From positions 1-64,000 of the forward strand of contig JAFRQR010000009.1 in assembly GCA_017428545.1 (NCBI GenBank): 64,000 bases of DNA, given 5' to 3'. A program made the position numbers and the translations under genes. The notes beneath the pieces are model-generated. The model saw only the letters and a program-made list of their open reading frames with translations, was not told where the DNA came from and searched no databases. This document shows, piece after piece, positions 44,681 through 54,377 of the stretch. This DNA is from Clostridiales bacterium. GTDB taxonomy: Bacteria > Bacillota > Clostridia > Saccharofermentanales > Saccharofermentanaceae. How positions within the stretch are numbered: position 1 is the first letter of the stretch; each line of letters starts with the position of its first letter.

Positions 44681-44691
44681 CCATTCCATGA

Positions 44692-45981
44692 TCAGATGAT
44701 CTGAACCGCGCCCTTCGGTCTTATCCGGAGAATGTGGCACGCTCCTTTTCCAAAAGCACCTTCAAGTGCCTCGGTATATTCCCGCACTTTGTCTTTCGGG
44801 ACGAATGCCTGGATCGTTCCGGCAAACCCGCCGCCATGCACACGGCAGGCGCCCTCTTTTCCCAGTACTTTTCTGCTCAGAAGGAGCGCCAGCGGAATGT
44901 CCTGCGTTTTTGGACTTGCCGGGCTGTAAAGGTTCTGAAGGAGCGTCTCGGAAGACGTTCCTGATTCATTGACCAGATCCAGGAACGTCTTTATATCTTC
45001 TTTATCCAGAGCTTCCGCTTCTTTTCCGACGCGTGCGTCATCGGCAAAAAAGTGAGCACTTCGAAGGATCGCGCGGTCGGTGATCTCAGGGTCTCTTTTC
45101 AGTCTGCTGATACGGGCGGAAAACTCCTTTTCATCGACATCCCGGAGATTGTCTTTGCCAAAGAAACGGGCCACGCTTCTCATCTCTTTCGGGATCGCCG
45201 AATACTCTTCCGAGAGGTCGGCATGGCTTCCTTTGGTATCTGTAATGACAAGGGAAAAACCGAGCTTATTTAAGTCACATTGATGATCATCTATCTTTGG
45301 TGAAGAAGGGTATTTGAAATCGATCTGTACAAGTCCTCCGACCGCCGACACCATCTGATCCATAAGGCCGCATGCCTTCCCGAAATAGATATTTTCCGCG
45401 ATCTGTCCGAACTTCGCGATTTCTTCGTTTCCGGCCTTTCCGCCGTTAAACAAACAGTCAATTACTTTTCCTACCAGGACTTCAAAGGCCGCAGAAGAAG
45501 AAAGCCCGCTTCCGGAAAGCACGGAGGATGTCACATAAACATCGAAGCCGCCGACTTCGACTCCAATCCCTGAAAAACACGCCGCTACCCCGCGGATCAG
45601 GGCAGCAGTCGTCCCCTTCTCCTCTTCTTTCGGAGAAAGGTCACCGAGGTCCACTTCAACAAACGGATAGCCTTCCGATTGAAGGCGGATCATTTTTTTG
45701 CCATTAGGAGATACGACCGCAATCGCGTCAAGGTCGACTGCCGCGGCAAGCACTCTACCGTGCTGGTGATCCGTGTGATTGCCGCAGATCTCTGTTCTGC
45801 CGGGCGCAGAGAAGATCGAGATACCTTTTTCGGCTGATTCCGGGAACGCAGATTTAAAGCCCACGACGGCCTTTTCGTAGCGTGTTCTCTGAAATGCCAC
45901 TGCGGACTCACCGTAAAGGTCTGCCAATATGGTATCTGAACCGGATGTATTTATCTTCATCAATATTTCATCGATTTTCAT
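44692..45981 (-). CDS. galK: Galactokinase
   Basis: 429 residues. FSAPGRTEICGNHTDHQHGRVLA is the galactokinase signature, SSVLSGSGLSSSAAFEVLVG the phosphate-binding loop, and VHGGGFAGTIQAFVP the third GHMP motif. It phosphorylates galactose. No galT or galE is nearby. It is convergent with the small membrane protein and lies 10 bases after a metallophosphoesterase gene. Confidence 0.93.
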   Translation of the reverse strand: MKIDEILMKINTSGSDTILADLYGESAVAFQRTRYEKAVVGFKSAFPESAEKGISIFSAPGRTEICGNHTDHQHGRVLAAAVDLDAIAVVSPNGKKMIRLQSEGYPFVEVDLGDLSPKEEEKGTTAALIRGVAACFSGIGVEVGGFDVYVTSSVLSGSGLSSSAAFEVLVGKVIDCLFNGGKAGNEEIAKFGQIAENIYFGKACGLMDQMVSAVGGLVQIDFKYPSSPKIDDHQCDLNKLGFSLVITDTKGSHADLSEEYSAIPKEMRSVARFFGKDNLRDVDEKEFSARISRLKRDPEITDRAILRSAHFFADDARVGKEAEALDKEDIKTFLDLVNESGTSSETLLQNLYSPASPKTQDIPLALLLSRKVLGKEGACRVHGGGFAGTIQAFVPKDKVREYTEALEGAFGKGACHILRIRPKGAVQII

Positions 45982-45991
45982 AGGCTTATCC

Positions 45992-46732
45992 TTATTCTCT
46001 CGAATAGATACCTGTTTTTACCTCCCTGGCAAAGGCTTCCGCATGGGGAAGGCCTTCGGTCGAAAGGGCGATATCTGCGGCTTTCTGGTTATCGTAGGGA
46101 ACAGAAAGGATCGAAAAGGAGATCGGGGACAGTTCTTTTTGCCCCACGTCGCCTTCGACCAGAAGTGCATGGGCACGCGGCATCCCGATGCTGTTTCCGA
46201 TACTTCCGGTATTTATGGCATACCCGTCGTGAAGGGATCTGACGTACGGACGGTGGCTGTCGGCACAGATATAACTGTCATACTTTGTTTGTTTCGCTTG
46301 AGAATAAAAGCCCTGTTTCAGCCATTCATCTGAATCGAACCCCTGATAAAGGTTGTCAGAAGGACGCCCGTGCAAGAGCCGGAAGCGGATCCCACTGATC
46401 AGGATCTCATCTTCGTAGGGAAGGGACTGAAGCCACATCAGCCGCTTCTCACCCAGCTGCTCGTAAAAAAACCGGTTTTCTTCGGCATACCGGCTGTGCT
46501 TATTCTCTCTTTTGAGATAACTGTCGATGATCCACTCATCCCAATTGCCTTTCAGAAAGTGGTCACAGTTTTCTTTTACCCAGTCACAGGTCTCACAGTT
46601 GGAAGGTCCTTTTCCTACGGCATCGCCTAAAAACCAGATCTCGTCCGGCGCGATCTTTTCGATCGTTTTCGCCATCGCCTCTGTTGCTACCATATTCCCG
46701 TGAAGATCTCCCAAGAAAATGATCCTTCCCAT
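45992..46732 (-). CDS. Metallophosphoesterase
   Basis: 246 residues from the ATG at 46732 (GAGGG upstream); the frame stays open 84 codons further upstream but has no family similarity there. Motifs GDLHGN (9-14), GDAVGKGPSN, GNWDEW and LHGRP are those of calcineurin-like phosphoesterases; the usual GNHD is GNWD here. PrpE- or ApaH-like dephosphorylation of protein or nucleotides is possible. It is cotranscribed with galK. Confidence 0.82.
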   Translation of the reverse strand: MGRIIFLGDLHGNMVATEAMAKTIEKIAPDEIWFLGDAVGKGPSNCETCDWVKENCDHFLKGNWDEWIIDSYLKRENKHSRYAEENRFFYEQLGEKRLMWLQSLPYEDEILISGIRFRLLHGRPSDNLYQGFDSDEWLKQGFYSQAKQTKYDSYICADSHRPYVRSLHDGYAINTGSIGNSIGMPRAHALLVEGDVGQKELSPISFSILSVPYDNQKAADIALSTEGLPHAEAFAREVKTGIYSRE

Positions 46733-46765
46733 GTCTTTTCCCTCTTTCTTCTGTCCATACGGCAA

Positions 46766-46791
46766 GTGCCTCCACCCGAAGGCAGAGGCAC
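46766..46791 (-). terminator. Hairpin between the ABC permease and metallophosphoesterase genes
   Basis: GTGCCTC (46766-46772) pairs with GAGGCAC (46785-46791). No T-run follows, so it may be an mRNA-stabilising stem instead of a terminator. Confidence 0.35.
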
Positions 46792-46854
46792 CTGTCCTTA
46801 CCTGTTTATGATAATACAAATGATGCCCGAAGGAAAAGCCCCGGCCGATCGCGC

Positions 46855-47730
46855 TTACACTGTGACGGCATCGTATTTGCTGATAAGAAGAATATCCGCA
46901 AGAAAGAGTATGCACGGGATCATGAATAGTAACGGCAGCGTATTCACTTCGGACTGCAGTTCCATGGAGTGCACAAATGCCCACGATAGAGCGATTGCGA
47001 TAACGATGGCAACAGCCACCATTACCGGAGTCTTAAATGCCTTCTGGATCTTGCCGGAGATGGCGAGGATCGTGAAAACCCCGAGCCAGAGAAGCAGGAA
47101 TATCGCGAATATATCCAGGACGGACACCCAATTTAAATCGAGTGAAAGGTCGCTGTTTGATTCGATTCCACGAAATGTGCGAAACGACATGATATTCAGC
47201 GAACTTCCATCCCACTTCAAACCGCCTTCAATGAATACCCACTGAACCTGCGAGCACCAGATGGATATGAAGGAAGTAACTGAAGCTGCGAGGAATTTGG
47301 AGACAAACAGGATCGGTTTACTGCACGGAGCGGCAAGAACAAGCGCGGAATTCGAGCCAAAGAAACTCTTAAACATGTCCGCGATCTGACATACGACCAA
47401 AAGGATCAGAACCAGCGTAAAAGCCCATAATACTCCACGAACGAGCGGAGGCTCATCCAAAACATATTCCAGGATCCTTATGATCCTTCTCTCCCCTGAC
47501 GTAATCTTTTCCGGATCGAGAAGCCTGCCGTTTCCAAGTGATGTATCGATCCCATATTTAATGACGATTTTATCGTATCTGATCCATAGAACCTGAATGA
47601 TCACAGACGGGATCAGAAGAATGACCGGCAAAATGATGCCGAGAAGTCTGTACTTTTTGATATCAAGGATAAATCTCTCCAGTCCCAGACGGGATCCATT
47701 TTTTCTGTTATTGATCACCATATCACTCAT
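46855..47730 (-). CDS. ABC-2 type permease subunit (partner of YtrB-like ATPase)
   Basis: 291 residues from the ATG at 47730 (GGAGG upstream), overlapping the ATPase gene by 8 bases. Six membrane segments with a large loop between the first and second (about 65-110). Sequence similarity to known permeases is weak; the call rests on topology and on the GntR-ATPase-permease order typical of ytr-like operons. Confidence 0.72.
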   Translation of the reverse strand: MSDMVINNRKNGSRLGLERFILDIKKYRLLGIILPVILLIPSVIIQVLWIRYDKIVIKYGIDTSLGNGRLLDPEKITSGERRIIRILEYVLDEPPLVRGVLWAFTLVLILLVVCQIADMFKSFFGSNSALVLAAPCSKPILFVSKFLAASVTSFISIWCSQVQWVFIEGGLKWDGSSLNIMSFRTFRGIESNSDLSLDLNWVSVLDIFAIFLLLWLGVFTILAISGKIQKAFKTPVMVAVAIVIAIALSWAFVHSMELQSEVNTLPLLFMIPCILFLADILLISKYDAVTV

Positions 47731-48445
47731 TTTCTGATCCTCCTTCCACAAACCTGAATTCATCTTTGAATATCTCATTGATCGTTTTTCCGTATTTCTC
47801 TCTCAGTTCATCCGTTTCACCCTGAAGATGAACGTGTCCGTTTTTGATCATGATGACCTCGTCCAGGATCAGCTCGACATCCATCACCACATGAGTACTG
47901 ATCAGAACCGTATTGTCCTCTCCGAATGTCGACAGGATCGTCTTTATAATGAATTCTCTCGTTGCCGGGTCCACTGCCGCCAGCGGCTCATCCAGAAGGA
48001 AAAGCTTTGCTTTTCTACTCATGAAAAGCACCAGCTGGACCTGGGCTTTCTGCCCTTTCGACATCGAGGCCATCTTCTGCTCCTTCGTAAAGTGGAGCTT
48101 TTCGAGAAGCGCCTCTGCCTTCTTCTCATCAAAGTCCGAGAATATTCTTTTCATATACGTGACCACTGTACCGATCTTTCGGAATCCTCCGAAAACAAAG
48201 TGATCCGGAACATAGCTGATCAGTCCGTTTGTCTTCGCACCGATTTCTTCTCCGTCGATTCTGACAGAACCGGAATCCTTGGTCAAAAGTCCTGCCATCA
48301 CACGCATGAGCGTCGTTTTTCCTGCACCGTTTTCACCCAGAAGTCCGACGATTTTTCCGGTTCCGAGTGAAAAGGACATGCCGTCGAGGGCCTTTTTCCC
48401 TGCAAAGCTTCTTTTCAGATCTTTGATCTCAACTAATTCTTTCAT
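47723..48445 (-). CDS. ABC transporter ATP-binding protein, YtrB-like
   Basis: 240 residues: Walker A GENGAGKTT (36-44), signature MSKGQKAQ, Walker B LFLLDEPLAAVDP and H-loop STH. The LLGENGAGKTTLMRVMAG and YVPDHFVFGG stretches resemble the exporter ATPases controlled by YtrA-type regulators. It overlaps the regulator gene by 4 bases and the permease gene by 8. Confidence 0.9.
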   Translation of the reverse strand: MKELVEIKDLKRSFAGKKALDGMSFSLGTGKIVGLLGENGAGKTTLMRVMAGLLTKDSGSVRIDGEEIGAKTNGLISYVPDHFVFGGFRKIGTVVTYMKRIFSDFDEKKAEALLEKLHFTKEQKMASMSKGQKAQVQLVLFMSRKAKLFLLDEPLAAVDPATREFIIKTILSTFGEDNTVLISTHVVMDVELILDEVIMIKNGHVHLQGETDELREKYGKTINEIFKDEFRFVEGGSENE

Positions 48446-48810
48446 TTCCCCATCGCCTCCGCTTCATCAAGAAGTGCTTTTGCATCTTTCTGCGACAACC
48501 CGAGTTCCTGCATTTCCTGCATGAATTCTTTAGCTGCTTCAAGTGCGTATTCCTTCTTTATCTTTTTCAGCAGTTCCTCGTCAGAAGTCACGATACGGCC
48601 ACTGGTACGATTGGTCACTGCCAGCCCTGCCGATTCAAGATTCGACATGGCACGCTGCATGGTGTTCGGATTCACACCTGCTTCTTCTGCCATCTCACGG
48701 ACAGACGGAAGCTTTTCGCCCTTCGGGTATGTTCCGTTTAATATGCGGACCACGATCGTGTCATAGATCTGCTGGAAGATCGGCCGATTCTCTTTAAATG
48801 CCCACGGCAT
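48442..48810 (-). CDS. GntR-family regulator, YtrA-like
   Basis: 122 residues from the ATG at 48810 (GGAGG 7 bases upstream). The winged helix-turn-helix PIFQQIYDTIVVRILNGTYPKGEKLPSVREMAEEAGVNPNTMQRAM is followed by only a short helical tail, as in YtrA. Such regulators repress their own operon and respond to cell-wall antibiotics or ligands. The short tail and the operon order support this. Confidence 0.92.
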   Translation of the reverse strand: MPWAFKENRPIFQQIYDTIVVRILNGTYPKGEKLPSVREMAEEAGVNPNTMQRAMSNLESAGLAVTNRTSGRIVTSDEELLKKIKKEYALEAAKEFMQEMQELGLSQKDAKALLDEAEAMGK

Positions 48811-48977
48811 ATACACACCTCCCTGCTCTCTTCTTTATTTCACGGAAAAGTTTCTTCCCGGATCTAAACTGTACTACTTGACTAATACAGTAATACGTTT
48901 GGGAAGGATTGTCAACACGTTTTTCTAAAATCTGTAGTAATATGTATGCAGACTAAAAGAAAAGGACGATCACGAGG

Positions 48978-49712
48978 ATGGATCTGAACCAAGACATCTT
49001 TTCCAGAACATACGGGATCTACGGCCCGAAAATGGCCCGCCTATTTGATGCGCACGTAGCCGTGATCGGCTTAGGCGGTGTAGGCGGCGCACTGGCTCTA
49101 TCCCTCGCCCGCGCCGGAGTCGGGGAACTGACTCTCGTGGATGGGGATTTTGTTGTCGAATCCAATCTCAACCGCCAGATGATCGCCTCACGTTCAGTTC
49201 TCGGAAAGAAGAAAGCCGAGGTTACGGCGCAGCTGATATCCGACATTAACCCCGAAATAAAGACACATGTGGTATCGGAATTCATCAGAAGCGAAAACAT
49301 GGAAGATATCCTGAAAGGTGTAAATTACGTGGCTGACGCCATTGACGATGTACGCTCCAAACTTGACCTGATCGAGTATTGCACAAATCACAAGATCGCG
49401 ATCATCAGCGCCATGGGCGCAGGAAACAAGCTTAATCCCTGTGGCTTCCGTGTAACGGATATTTCGCATACGAAAAATGACCCCCTGTCCCGTGTAGTCC
49501 GCCAGAGCTTAAGAAAGCGGGGCATAACACATCTGAAGGTCGTCTACTCGGAAGAATCCCCGATAAGTGCTTTTGCCAAAGAATCATCGGAAGAAGTAGG
49601 TCCTGCCTCTTCTGACTATACCAAGAGAAATCCTCCGGCTAGTTCGCCGTTTGTGCCTTCTGCGGCCGGACTTCTTATGGGAAGCGAGATAGTAAAAGAC
49701 CTGCTTTCTTAA
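48978..49712 (+). CDS. tcdA: tRNA threonylcarbamoyladenosine dehydratase (ThiF/E1-like)
   Basis: 244 residues. FSRTYGIYGPKMARLFDAHVAVIGLGGVGGALALSLARAGVGELTLVDGD is the E1-like adenylation domain typical of TcdA; NRQ, and the VADAIDDVRSKL stretch, follow. It makes cyclic t6A37 in ANN-decoding tRNAs. Divergent from the ytrA-like operon, with a terminator wrapped around its stop codon. Confidence 0.9.
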   Translation: MDLNQDIFSRTYGIYGPKMARLFDAHVAVIGLGGVGGALALSLARAGVGELTLVDGDFVVESNLNRQMIASRSVLGKKKAEVTAQLISDINPEIKTHVVSEFIRSENMEDILKGVNYVADAIDDVRSKLDLIEYCTNHKIAIISAMGAGNKLNPCGFRVTDISHTKNDPLSRVVRQSLRKRGITHLKVVYSEESPISAFAKESSEEVGPASSDYTKRNPPASSPFVPSAAGLLMGSEIVKDLLS

Positions 49713-49724
49713 AGCAGGTCTTTT
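49695..49724 (+). terminator. Intrinsic terminator of tcdA, overlapping its stop codon
   Basis: AAAGACCTGCTTT (49695-49707) pairs with AAAGCAGGTCTTT (49711-49723), leaving a 3-base loop. The TAA stop is in the loop, so terminator and coding end coincide. Confidence 0.85.
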
Positions 49725-49752
49725 GGTTTACGCTAATTTGTTTTTCGGGGAC

Positions 49753-51651
49753 TCACTTCGTGCCCGGTCTATAGGTCGGAACGATCTCCTGCACGTACTT
49801 TTTGATATTCTCGTCGTCTTCCTGGCTGTCCTGGTCGAGTTCTTCGATCTTCTTTCTGAGCCACTCGTCGTCCATTTCGATCGGTTTTCCGATGAAAATG
49901 AGCTTGTTGTCTGTCGTCTGCATGCCTTCTTCGTCCATGAGTTTCTCTTCGTAGAGCTTCTCACCCGGACGAAGGCCTGTGTAAACGATCGGAATATCAA
50001 CATCCGGAGTCAGACCGGAAAGTTTGATGAGGTTTCTGGCCATGTCGTCGATCTTGACCGGATCACCCATATCGAGAACGAAGATCTCTCCGCCCTTGGC
50101 GTACTGGGAAGCCTGAAGAACCAGAGATACCGCCTCCGGGATCGTCATGAAGTAACGGATGATGTCCTTGTGTGTAACCGTGACAGGACCGCCCTCTTCG
50201 ATCTGCTTTCTGAAAAGCGGAACGACGGAACCGTTGGAACCGAGAACGTTACCGAAACGTACGGCAACGAAGTTCGTATCCGGCGTACTTCTGTTCATCA
50301 TCTGGATGACCATCTCACAGATACGCTTGGATGCGCCCATGAGGTTTGTCGGGTTAACGGCCTTGTCCGTGGAGATCAGGACGAAGGTCTCAACTCCTGC
50401 ATGAGCAGCGGCAACGGCAGTCTTATAAGTACCCATAACGTTGTTCTTGATCGCTTCGTTCGGGCTGTCTTCCATGAGCGGTACGTGCTTATGGGCTGCC
50501 GCATGGAACACGATATTCGGCTTATATTTCTGCATAACGCTCTCGATACGGTGCGTATTTCTTACGGAACCGATCAGAGTAACGAGATTGAGCTTCTCGT
50601 GGTACTTACGGACGAGTTCCTGCTGGATGTCATAAGCACCGTTTTCGTAGATATCGAAAATGATCAGCTGCTTCGGCTGATGTGCCGCGATCTGACGGCA
50701 AAGCTCGGAACCGATGGATCCGCCGCCGCCGGTGACGAGGATGGTCTTGCCTTTGAGCATGGCGAATACTTCGTCATTGTTGATCTGGATCGGATCTCTT
50801 CCGAGAAGGTCGATCAGTTCAACATCTTTAAGACGGTTAACGCTGACTTCACCATTGGCCAGCTGATATACACCCGGGAGCACGCGTACTTTTGCACCGG
50901 TCTCCTTACAGATGTCCAGGATCTCTTTTCTGTCTTTCGGGGAAGCCGTCGGCATCGCGAAGATAATGGAGCCGACATTATACTCGGCAGCTTTTTCGAC
51001 GATCACGTCACGTCCGCCGACGATCGGAACGCCATAAAGCTCACGGCCGATCTTACCCGGATTATCGTCGATGATGCATACGGGTCTTTGGTTCTGGTGG
51101 GAATCGTTCTTCAGTTCACGAAGAAGAACACCGCCGGCAGAACCGCCGCCGATGATCATGACGTTCTCTGCGTTACCTGCACGGTATTCCGCACTCTTGC
51201 TGAACTGGTTTCTGATGTAACGAAGGAGTCTGTAAGAGAAACGTACGAACACATGAAGAACGAACGCGAAGAAGATACCGAAGAAATAGAAAGATCTCGG
51301 CATGTCGATCTTCATGATGTACTTGGCAAGGACATTGCAAATGGCAATGACGCAGTACGCCTCTACCATAGTAAAGGTCTCATCGATACTTACATATGAC
51401 CAGATACTGTGATACAGCTTGAAGATCAAAAAAACGGCGATCGTGATGACGCACCAGATCGGGATAATGCGCAGATATGTCTGGAAATACTCTTTCGGAA
51501 TGCTCTGGAAACGCATATCGAAACGGAGCCACAATGCAGCAAAATACGAAAAAATAACTACCAGAATATCGGCAATGATAACGACCATGGAGTGGGTGAC
51601 CCACTGAAGATCAACTGATTTCTTTACTTTGTCTGTCTTATTCTTTTCCAT
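49753..51651 (-). CDS. FlaA1/CapD-type nucleotide-sugar 4,6-dehydratase, membrane-bound
   Basis: 632 residues. Four N-terminal membrane segments (about 15-120), a CoA-binding-like Rossmann domain (VMIIGGGSAGGVLLREL, about 145-270), then the SDR domain with ILVTGGGGSIGSELCRQI and the catalytic Thr/Lys region (STDKAVNPTNLMGASKR, about 440). Family members convert UDP-GlcNAc to its 4-keto-6-deoxy form for capsule or glycan synthesis. It is not in a glycosyltransferase cluster here. Promoter is near consensus. Confidence 0.9.
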   Translation of the reverse strand: MEKNKTDKVKKSVDLQWVTHSMVVIIADILVVIFSYFAALWLRFDMRFQSIPKEYFQTYLRIIPIWCVITIAVFLIFKLYHSIWSYVSIDETFTMVEAYCVIAICNVLAKYIMKIDMPRSFYFFGIFFAFVLHVFVRFSYRLLRYIRNQFSKSAEYRAGNAENVMIIGGGSAGGVLLRELKNDSHQNQRPVCIIDDNPGKIGRELYGVPIVGGRDVIVEKAAEYNVGSIIFAMPTASPKDRKEILDICKETGAKVRVLPGVYQLANGEVSVNRLKDVELIDLLGRDPIQINNDEVFAMLKGKTILVTGGGGSIGSELCRQIAAHQPKQLIIFDIYENGAYDIQQELVRKYHEKLNLVTLIGSVRNTHRIESVMQKYKPNIVFHAAAHKHVPLMEDSPNEAIKNNVMGTYKTAVAAAHAGVETFVLISTDKAVNPTNLMGASKRICEMVIQMMNRSTPDTNFVAVRFGNVLGSNGSVVPLFRKQIEEGGPVTVTHKDIIRYFMTIPEAVSLVLQASQYAKGGEIFVLDMGDPVKIDDMARNLIKLSGLTPDVDIPIVYTGLRPGEKLYEEKLMDEEGMQTTDNKLIFIGKPIEMDDEWLRKKIEELDQDSQEDDENIKKYVQEIVPTYRPGTK

Positions 51652-51727
51652 TTGTACCTCGAATAGTCCAAACTCGCCCTTATATCATATTAAAAAGATA
51701 ATACCATAAAACGGGCACGCTTTCGAG

Positions 51728-51756
51728 ATATTAATACACAATCTGCCTTGTGTCAA
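51728..51756 (-). promoter_or_regulatory. Promoter of the FlaA1/CapD gene
   Basis: Minus strand TTGACA (51751-51756), 17-base spacer, TAATAT (51728-51733), about 75 bases before the ATG. Close to consensus. Confidence 0.8.
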
Positions 51757-51794
51757 CACTTACCCAAAAAGTCAAATAGTAAAAGAGGAGGGGG

Positions 51795-51985
51795 GTGGAA
51801 GCGGATCTTTCCGATCCGCTTCCACGATATGAAATTAGAAGATAGAACGGGGTGGTGTCCCCTACAGGAAGGCCGGCAGTGCGGGTGGTTAGCTTGGGTT
51901 ATGGGTCCGTGCCTCCCTGACAATTCTTATTCTCGCATGCCCCTGTGACTTCCAAATGACAGGAAAGTGAGAGATGTGTAATTTA
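51795..51985. ncRNA. Structured non-coding RNA candidate
   Basis: No credible protein frame lies between the two flanking genes, yet strong pairings do. A 13-bp stem (51795-51807 with 51813-51825), a small GGGG/CCCC hairpin (about 51850-51863), and a long interrupted stem in which ACAGG, GGCA and TGCG (51864-51883) pair with CGCA, TGCC and CCTGT (51934-51946). Rod-like shape and size (about 190 bases) would fit a housekeeping RNA such as 6S, but I cannot match conserved 6S bases. If minus, the 13-bp stem ends the transcript; the strand is unresolved. Confidence 0.4.
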
Positions 51986-51999
51986 CGGAAAATCCCGGA

Positions 52000-53010
52000 T
52001 CAGAATCCCTTTTTTGCGTTTTCGAGGGTGCAGATAACGCGGTCGCACCACTCATCGAAGTCCTTGTCTTCGTTCTGATATTCCGGGTGCGAAAGCACAT
52101 TCTGCACGGTCATGCGGATGCCCTCTTTTGCGGAAACTTCCGCACGAAAGTCCGGGACAAGTGCTTTTACCTTGGAATTATCGAAGACGACGGAATTGGA
52201 TTTATCGCCGATGAGGCTTCCGAGGAAATCATAAGAACTCATGTCAACGAGCGTCTGCGAAGATACATAGTAGGGCTTGAGTTCGACACACAGAGCCTCT
52301 GCGATCGCGCCATAGATCTCGTTCCAGCTCACACTCTCGTCGGTCGTGATCTGGAAAGCTTCGCCGATCGCCTTCGGATTGCCGATAAGGCCGACGTATG
52401 CCTTTGCAAAATCACTGTTATGGGTAATGGTCCAAAGAGACGTGCCGTCACCGTGGATGATGACCTGCTTTCCTTCTTTGATGCGTTTTACGACCTGCCA
52501 GCTGCCGCCATTACCGTGCACGCCCAGCGGGACGCTTCGTTCGTCATATGTGTGGCTCGGACGGAGGATCGTGACCGGGAACCCTTCGTTTCTATAGAGA
52601 TCCATAAGAAGCTTTTCACAGGCGATCTTATTTCTGGAATACTCCCAGTACGGGTTTTCCAGCGGCGTCTCTTCCGTGATCACATAGCCCTTCGGCGGCT
52701 TCTGATAAGCCGAGGCCGAGCTGATATAGATGAACTGCCTGGTCTTATCTTTGAAAAGTCGGAAATCGCGCTGTAGCTGCTCCGGAACGAATCCGATAAA
52801 CTCGCCGACGCAGTCGAAGGTCATGCCTTCAAGTTTCTTCGCGGTCTCTTCTTCGTTACTGATGTCCGCGATGATGGTCTTCACTCCGGAAGGAATCTCA
52901 TCATTTCTGGTTCCTCTGTTAAGAAGGTAAAGGTCATGGCCCTGCTTTGCGAGAAGTCTCGTGATCGCCATGCTGATCGTGCCGGTTCCGCCGATAAATA
53001 AAATCTTCAT
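52000..53010 (-). CDS. NAD-dependent epimerase/dehydratase (extended SDR)
   Basis: 336 residues. MKILFIGGTGTISMAITRLLA is a variant glycine-rich NAD-binding start, and YSRNK supplies the catalytic Tyr and Lys. The TILRPSHTYDERSVP and HGNGGSWQVVKRI stretches place it in the atypical group with plant CSP41-like and CDP-sugar-like proteins. The substrate is unknown. It is monocistronic; the region after its stop holds the RNA candidate. Confidence 0.85.
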   Translation of the reverse strand: MKILFIGGTGTISMAITRLLAKQGHDLYLLNRGTRNDEIPSGVKTIIADISNEEETAKKLEGMTFDCVGEFIGFVPEQLQRDFRLFKDKTRQFIYISSASAYQKPPKGYVITEETPLENPYWEYSRNKIACEKLLMDLYRNEGFPVTILRPSHTYDERSVPLGVHGNGGSWQVVKRIKEGKQVIIHGDGTSLWTITHNSDFAKAYVGLIGNPKAIGEAFQITTDESVSWNEIYGAIAEALCVELKPYYVSSQTLVDMSSYDFLGSLIGDKSNSVVFDNSKVKALVPDFRAEVSAKEGIRMTVQNVLSHPEYQNEDKDFDEWCDRVICTLENAKKGF

Positions 53011-53170
53011 AGTAAATCCCTCGTATGCGTCTTTTTCATGCTTTCAGATCTGAAATACGACTTCAAAGTAGCATGCCGGAAAAGTGAAATCAATTGCTTC
53101 GGAACACATAGAGAGATTTACAGTATTTTTCAATTAAATCGTTATATTTTTGTCCGGGAAAGATAGTGCA

Positions 53171-54157
53171 TCAGCTCTTGTTTTTGTGGATCCCGCGAAG
53201 GGCCGTGCTTAAGCCGCCATAAAGAAGACCGGCGATCACCCAGACGATCCAGGAGATGTTCCAGCTTTCGGTAAGAAAACTCCAGCCGAGGTAGATGGCC
53301 GTTACTACCATCCAATACAAAGGAGTGATGGTCTGAAGGAGCGTGTTGCTCTTTTCTTCTTTGCTGTAGTCGCCTTCCTGAAGAAGCTTGGAAAAGCCGT
53401 CAGAGGTAATGCCCGCACGGACGATCATAAATGCGGCGATCGCGACACAGCCCAAAAGAATGCATGTCAGGCTCATCAGGAGCGGTTCATTCTTCTCATC
53501 GATCGCGGCACCGATGAAGATGGCGATCACACCAACAAATACCAGGACAGATCCTGCTGTGATCGATCGGATAAAGCGGCTCTTGAACTTTTCAGCCTTG
53601 GACCTTACCATGCCGTCAACACCGTATTCCGTATCAAAGATCTCTTTTTCGAGCCATTCCCATTTGCTGAATGCCATAGCGGACGGAATAAAATAGATCA
53701 GTGAGATAGCGACCATTGCAAGAAGGATGATGACACCGATCACGCCTGTCGGATCCTCTTCGAGCGGGAGCGTTCCTGCTTTCTGGAGAGCCATAAGAAG
53801 GAGTAGCGGGATCGGGCTGAGGATAACAATCAGGCAGCCCGTTGCGATCTTTTGTGCGAAACCGTGATTCTCATTCAAGAAACTGTTGGCCTCTTCCATC
53901 GACACACGGCGGAGTTCTTTTCCCGAATCTTCGGAAGCCTCCTCAGCTAGACGGTTCTCCACTTCATCTTTGAGAAGGTAATCTGTGCTTACGCCGAACA
54001 GCCTGCTCATTTCAAGAATGCGCTGAAGGTCGGGAACAGACTGGGCGCTTTCCCATTTACTGACCGATTGTCTGGACACACCGAGTTTATCGGCAAGTTC
54101 CTCCTGCGACCAGCCGTTCTTTTTTCTTTCTTCCATTATCTTTTCTGCCAGGATCAT
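53171..54157 (-). CDS. Xre-family regulator with a C-terminal membrane domain
   Basis: 328 residues from the ATG at 54157 (GAGG upstream). The helix-turn-helix (about 4-60) has the [38 protein letters not shown] block. A charged linker follows, then about five membrane segments from residue 112 to the end, with a soluble loop at about 175-210. Membrane-tethered Xre proteins of this type are common in Clostridia; target genes are unknown. Confidence 0.85.
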   Translation of the reverse strand: MILAEKIMEERKKNGWSQEELADKLGVSRQSVSKWESAQSVPDLQRILEMSRLFGVSTDYLLKDEVENRLAEEASEDSGKELRRVSMEEANSFLNENHGFAQKIATGCLIVILSPIPLLLLMALQKAGTLPLEEDPTGVIGVIILLAMVAISLIYFIPSAMAFSKWEWLEKEIFDTEYGVDGMVRSKAEKFKSRFIRSITAGSVLVFVGVIAIFIGAAIDEKNEPLLMSLTCILLGCVAIAAFMIVRAGITSDGFSKLLQEGDYSKEEKSNTLLQTITPLYWMVVTAIYLGWSFLTESWNISWIVWVIAGLLYGGLSTALRGIHKNKS

Positions 54158-54377
54158 TTTTCTAACCTCACTTAGTTTATTATACCAATTCTTCGGCTTT
54201 TCTTTTTCAAGACCTAAGTGCACTTGCTTGATGATCTGACTATAGCAAACTCTGCGATTGCCCGCCATCAAGTCGGCTTGGAAATGTGTCAACTGACAGT
54301 TGCACCCGCCTGATTTGAATGTTTACAGGTGCTTTTCGGGAGGAATGAAGCATGCGATATGCCTTTTATTGTTCAGG
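54158..54377. other. Intergenic stretch upstream of the Xre gene
   Basis: Contains no gene. The dyad CAACTG-A-CAGTTG (54290-54302) could be an operator, and one AAAAGCAC motif copy lies at 54329-54336. No convincing promoter was found. Confidence 0.5.

Noticed and set aside
46733..46984. Upstream extension of the metallophosphoesterase
   Set aside because: The extra 84 residues lack similarity to the family and an RBS. GAGGG directly precedes the ATG at 46732.
49723..51399. 558-residue plus-strand open frame opposite the FlaA1/CapD gene
   Set aside because: It is antisense to a clear gene, has an unlikely composition and starts inside the tcdA terminator.
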